64,000 nucleotides of DNA from Hyphomicrobiales bacterium. Its GTDB lineage: Bacteria; Pseudomonadota; Alphaproteobacteria; Rhizobiales; Rhizobiaceae. The stretch's first letter is position 1. The number at the start of each line of letters is the position of its first letter. The notes under the pieces were generated by a model. That model was not told the DNA's origin. It made no database searches and was given only the letters and a program-made list of their open reading frames with translations. The position numbers and the translations under genes were made by a program. This document shows positions 60,684 to 64,000 of the stretch, one piece after another. The stretch covers positions 62,001-126,000 of the forward strand of contig JAFKJU010000012.1 of NCBI GenBank assembly GCA_017305935.1, read 5' to 3'.

Positions 60684-62951
60684 CTAATCGTCCCTGCGGC
60701 CAAGTCGCGCAAGCAGCGCAGCCGACGCCAGGCCCAGCGCAGTGGCGCAGACGATGAGGCCGAGCGCGTAGAAGACGAAATTGCCGGAGAGCCAGTTGGC
60801 CGCCACCAGTCGCAGGTTGGTGAAGCTCACCGGCTGGAAGGACAGGAGCCCGGGATCGTCGGCCGGCGATGAAATCATGCCGGAGCTGGCAGTGTCATAG
60901 GCGCTGGTCTGCCCGGCAATGGCCATCCAGTTCGCTTGGTCGCCCAGGACTTGCGTGCCGGATCGCAAGAGCGCGTCATTGGCGGCGGAAACAACGGTCT
61001 GCACCGTCCCGGCATCGCGGTCGATGCTTTGCGAGACGAAGATGCCGGCGGTATCGGGCAGGGCATAGGGTTCGTTTGCCCTGGGGATGAGATGGACGGC
61101 GGCGAGATCGAGGTTGAAGGTCTCCTTCATCCAGCCGTTCATGCGCGCCAGCGTGCCGGCCAGCGTGCCCGGATCGATCTTGTCGCGCCAGGAATCGACG
61201 CTGACATCGCTGCGCTCGCCACCGCCCGGCTGGCCATCGACCGGCGTCGGCAGGATCACGCCGGCGAGGCGCTCGGCGGGAAGGCTGGTCGCGGTGCCGA
61301 CATAGATTGCATTGCGGTCGTCGCCATTGCCGGCGGCCGGAGCGGGCTGGATCGGGAAGGCATGGCCGCCGGCCTGCGCCAGCTTGCCGAGAACGGTGGC
61401 GGCGGCCGAAAGCGTCGCTTCGTCGTTCCGCCCGAGATGCACCGTCGTCGGCGCCGTTGCGCCGACATAGGGAAAACCGAGCCCGGCCGTCGCCGCCAGA
61501 TTGGGGGCAAGCGACAGCCGCGCGAAATCCGGTACCACGAAGCGCGAGGTGCCGAATAAGGCGAAACGCGGCGTCTTTTCTGCGGGGGCGCCCGGCGCAC
61601 AGACGCGGTCGGCCTGCGTCAGCAGCATCGCCTCCAGCCCGATGACGTTTACGCCCGGGCGGAAATGCTGCATGCTGACCTTGATGGGATACTGGCGCAG
61701 CACTGCCCCGCCGGCAGCGGTGATCGGTACGGTCGTCGCGAGGTTGCCGTTGACAGTGATGTTGATCCGGCTGCCGGGCAACACCTGCGCGGTATAGGCG
61801 GCGTCGAGCAGGATGGTGGCGCTGCCATAGGCGTTGGCGTAAAAATCCTGCGGCATGGCGACCGCGATATCCGTGCTGAAGCGGCGGCCGGAAAATTCCT
61901 CGCCCGGTCGTCCGAGGCTGGCGAAGGTCAGCGATGCCGCTCCGTCCAGCATTGGCGTATCCACCGCGCGCGATGGCGTGGTGTCGATCATGCCGCGCCG
62001 CCCGCCCGCCGTTCCCGCCATCGACAGGAACTGATCAACGACCGTGCCGATCGCCGTCCAGTCCGCGCCGGTGAAGGCGAGGGCATCGCCATGACCCGGC
62101 AACTGGAGGAAGCGCGTCGTAGCGGCCGCAGCGGATGGGTCGTCGGTGAGGCTGGCCAAGGTGCGCATCTCGTCGGCGGTCGCCGCGACGACCACCATTT
62201 CGCCGGGCTTGTCTTCGGCCGGCATGTCGCGGGAAACGGAAAACGAGGCGTTGACCGCATTGCCGAGGAGGGCAAGCCCTTCCGCCAGTTTCAGGAGCAC
62301 CGTTGCCGCATCCGTTTGCCCGAGCGCGGGCACCACGAGATGGAAGCGGCTGCGGCCGGCCTCATCGACGCCGATGGCGCGGATATCCTCCAGCCGCCTC
62401 ATGCGGTTGGCATCCGGCGCGGAAAAAGTGAGGAAGGTGCTGGCGGCATCGACATCCGTCCACAATTCATAGGTGGAATCGATTGTGCAATCGGTGCGGT
62501 GCCGTTGCTGCACGGAGATGCGGATGCGGTTCGTGCCCGGCATCAACAGGCCGGGCGGCAGCGGCAGGGAAAGTTGCTGCGGTCGCTGAGCCCCACGCAC
62601 CGGCTGCTCGACGATGGCCGTCTCGTTGATCGTCACCCGTATCTGCGATGCCTCGGGCGCGACGACCAGGGCGTTTGTATAACCGAGATCGAGGCTGACG
62701 GCGCTCGCCGCCTGCTCCGGCGTCAGGTTGAAGGTCCAGGCCTGGCCGACATTTTCGCCCTGCAGATGCAGGATCGGCGCCTGCAGCAGATAGCGGCGGG
62801 CGGGCGGCTTGGAAACGGGCGCCGGCGTGGGCAAGGCCGGCGCTTGGGGCGCGGGTTTGCGCTCCGGCGACATGTCGAAGGGTGTGTCCGTCTGCGCCAT
62901 TGCCGGCGCGATCATCGCGGACAGAAACAGCAGGGCGGCTCGTTTTCTCAT
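60684..62951 (-). CDS. bcsB: Cellulose synthase periplasmic subunit BcsB
   Basis: A 755-residue protein. The signal peptide is 1-20 (ends MAQ), followed by a Pro-rich stretch, alternating carbohydrate-binding and ferredoxin-like domains, and a C-terminal membrane anchor (about 722-745, FVFYALGLIVCATALGLASAALLA). Typical BcsB segments are seen, such as SVSLDLGYTNALVV near 85 and DDPGLLSFQPVSFTNLRLVAANWLSGNFVFY at the end. BcsB guides the nascent glucan through the periplasm and is needed for BcsA activity. The start at 62951 overlaps the bcsA stop by four bases; a longer in-frame reading opposite bcsA is not real. Confidence 0.9.
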   Translation of the reverse strand: MRKRAALLFLSAMIAPAMAQTDTPFDMSPERKPAPQAPALPTPAPVSKPPARRYLLQAPILHLQGENVGQAWTFNLTPEQAASAVSLDLGYTNALVVAPEASQIRVTINETAIVEQPVRGAQRPQQLSLPLPPGLLMPGTNRIRISVQQRHRTDCTIDSTYELWTDVDAASTFLTFSAPDANRMRRLEDIRAIGVDEAGRSRFHLVVPALGQTDAATVLLKLAEGLALLGNAVNASFSVSRDMPAEDKPGEMVVVAATADEMRTLASLTDDPSAAAATTRFLQLPGHGDALAFTGADWTAIGTVVDQFLSMAGTAGGRRGMIDTTPSRAVDTPMLDGAASLTFASLGRPGEEFSGRRFSTDIAVAMPQDFYANAYGSATILLDAAYTAQVLPGSRINITVNGNLATTVPITAAGGAVLRQYPIKVSMQHFRPGVNVIGLEAMLLTQADRVCAPGAPAEKTPRFALFGTSRFVVPDFARLSLAPNLAATAGLGFPYVGATAPTTVHLGRNDEATLSAAATVLGKLAQAGGHAFPIQPAPAAGNGDDRNAIYVGTATSLPAERLAGVILPTPVDGQPGGGERSDVSVDSWRDKIDPGTLAGTLARMNGWMKETFNLDLAAVHLIPRANEPYALPDTAGIFVSQSIDRDAGTVQTVVSAANDALLRSGTQVLGDQANWMAIAGQTSAYDTASSGMISSPADDPGLLSFQPVSFTNLRLVAANWLSGNFVFYALGLIVCATALGLASAALLARLGRRDD

Positions 62952-64000
62952 GCGCCCACCGCCTTGTCCGTCTTGCCGCCGCGCCGGAATGCGAGGTAGT
63001 GCAGGCCGCGGAACGTCTGGGTGATCGCCATGCCGATGAAGCGCACAGTGCCGCCGATGACGCCGGGATTGCGGCGGCGCGACTTCTGAAACAGGCTCCA
63101 CTGTTCGGAATTGGCGAAGATCAGGTCGGCGATCGAAGCGTGGTGGCCGGCATTTTCGGGCCTGTAGCGGCAGCCGATGGTGACGATCTCGCCGGCCGCC
63201 TGCGCATGGCGCAGCTCGATGGGCAATTCGGCGGAGGCCGCGCCCCCATGCGGCCGGAAACGCACCGCGCCGAGCGTATCGCGCCGGAAGGCGCCGGTAT
63301 CCTTGGTGAAGACCTGGATGCTGGCGCCATTGACCGAGACGTCCCGGATCATCGCCGGATACCAGGTCTCGCCAACACAGAGCTCGGCACGGCGACTGAC
63401 CTGCACGCGCCGCGAGGACTGGCGCTCGCCGCGTTCGGACACCACGCCGAGCGCGCAACCGGCCAGCATCAGGTTGAGCAGGTTCCAGCCGCCGACGACC
63501 AGCGTCACGTCGAACTTGTACGGTTCGGCGTAAAGCCGATAGATTGTGACAGCGACCGCTGCCAGCAACACCACGAAGATGATGAAGAACGGCCGCCCCA
63601 GTTCAGACAGCCGGTTCTCGGAAATCGAGTCGTCCTTCGAGGTGACGCGAAACGTCGGTTTTCGCGGGTTGAGGGCGACGGAGATGATCGCCGGCAGAAG
63701 ATGCACCGATTGCACATATTCGTAGAGTTCCGAGATCCACGGCCAGCGGAAGGAGCCGTAGAGGTAATTCTGGATCATCAGGTTCACGAGCATGTAGGAC
63801 AACGTGTAGGCCATGAACTCGCCGCCCGAGGCAGTGAAGATCTGCAGGTCGAAGAACAGATAGCAGAGGGGCGCGAGCAGAAAGACGATGCGCGGGAAGG
63901 GAAACAGCCAGAACATCGTCGACGACATGTAGCAAAGCCGCTGCGCCAGCGTCAGGCCGCGCTTGAGGATCGGGAAGCGGAAGCGCATGATCTGCATCAT
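62948..64000 (-). CDS. bcsA: Cellulose synthase catalytic subunit BcsA, C-terminal part (partial)
   Basis: The C-terminal 350 residues; the glycosyltransferase core lies right of the window. Visible are several membrane helices, the gating-loop motif F-R-V-T-S-K (about 117-122) that controls access to the active site, and a PilZ domain from about 190. The PilZ motif R-Q-S-S-R-R...R-R and D-V-S-V-N-G are the c-di-GMP contacts (RxxxR and DxSxxG). Cellulose synthesis from UDP-glucose by BcsA requires c-di-GMP binding at PilZ. The stop overlaps the bcsB start, so the two subunits are co-translated. The true start is outside the window. Confidence 0.9.
   Translation of the reverse strand: MMQIMRFRFPILKRGLTLAQRLCYMSSTMFWLFPFPRIVFLLAPLCYLFFDLQIFTASGGEFMAYTLSYMLVNLMIQNYLYGSFRWPWISELYEYVQSVHLLPAIISVALNPRKPTFRVTSKDDSISENRLSELGRPFFIIFVVLLAAVAVTIYRLYAEPYKFDVTLVVGGWNLLNLMLAGCALGVVSERGERQSSRRVQVSRRAELCVGETWYPAMIRDVSVNGASIQVFTKDTGAFRRDTLGAVRFRPHGGAASAELPIELRHAQAAGEIVTIGCRYRPENAGHHASIADLIFANSEQWSLFQKSRRRNPGVIGGTVRFIGMAITQTFRGLHYLAFRRGGKTDKAVGA

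Noticed and set aside
60684-63458. Apparent longer BcsB with an N-terminal extension of about 170 residues
   Set aside because: The extension is an out-of-frame reading of the BcsA PilZ region; the signal peptide at 62951 marks the real start.
1-64000. CRISPR arrays, tRNA or rRNA genes, riboswitches and a replication origin
   Set aside because: No evenly spaced direct repeats, no cloverleaf-like stretches or rRNA signatures, no known riboswitch core and no parAB/repABC-like genes were seen by eye.

Overview
The window is GC-rich chromosomal or megaplasmid DNA with dense, overlapping operons. It has many ABC transporters for small nitrogen compounds, ectoine-use genes, a bcs-type cellulose synthase with a PilZ domain, a MexEF-like pump and a chemoreceptor ending in a CheR-docking pentapeptide. 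This combination fits an alphaproteobacterium of the Rhizobiales, probably Rhizobiaceae (inferred from gene content; no rRNA or tRNA gene was seen).

Layout. (1) 1-3431: 3' part of an ectoine/hydroxyectoine catabolic operon (eutB end, eutC, eutD/doeA, eutE/doeB), followed by the C-terminal remnant of a tyrosine recombinase. (2) 3664-11846, minus strand: an unusual signalling operon with a Ser/Thr kinase carrying a zinc ribbon and an FHA-like tail, a membrane-anchored PP2C phosphatase, a PrsW-type membrane protease with the same FHA-like tail, a TerY/YegL-type vWA protein, a multi-pass membrane protein and a DUF3592-like protein. A TPR membrane protein lies upstream. A 13-bp palindrome (AACTCACTGAGTT) precedes both transcription units. 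(3) 11987-15180: a stand-alone receiver, a MarR-type regulator and a convergent 7TM histidine kinase. (4) 15463-16837: a decayed polar amino-acid ABC transporter (three pseudogenes). (5) 17091-29602: a ureide/hydantoin-type catabolic island with a TPP enzyme, a PotABCD-like ABC transporter, a hydantoin/allantoin-racemase-like protein, two PuuE-like CE4 proteins, an M20 amidohydrolase, a ureidoglycine-aminohydrolase-like cupin, a LysR regulator and a GlcD-type FAD oxidase. (6) 29603-31491: intergenic debris, an IS3-family remnant, an SDR and a frameshifted GST-like gene. (7) 31617-38042: a BKACE enzyme, RpiR regulator, class III aminotransferase, a GlnHPQ-type ABC transporter and a C45 acyltransferase/peptidase. 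(8) 38361-41934: a shattered GMC oxidoreductase beside an intact MalT/AlkS-like LuxR regulator. (9) 42143-52779: housekeeping and accessory genes (SRPBCC, PrmB, an RsuA/RluB-type pseudouridine synthase, GntR-MFS, MCP, flavoprotein, GST, DUF992, GlxA-type regulator). (10) 52788-59250: LysR plus a divergent alpha/beta-hydrolase-like pseudoenzyme and a MexE-MexF-type RND pump. (11) 59304-64000, minus strand: a small membrane protein, a diguanylate cyclase and the bcsA(3' part)-bcsB cellulose synthase genes.

How parts work together. Blocks 1, 5 and 7 pair uptake systems with enzymes that open or deaminate small nitrogenous solutes, typical of soil and rhizosphere bacteria. Block 2 looks like a writer/eraser/reader phosphorylation system at the inner membrane, related in composition to the E. 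coli yegI-pphC-yegL triad but extended with a protease and a shared tail domain. It is the strongest candidate here for an undescribed system. Block 11 links c-di-GMP synthesis (GGEEF with an I-site) to a c-di-GMP-activated cellulose synthase.

Several old scars (integrase end, IS3 end, ABC transporter remnant, GMC remnant, GST frameshift) sit at the borders between blocks. This suggests the accessory blocks were assembled by insertion and partial decay. Function calls rest on motifs and context read by eye; no database search was possible.
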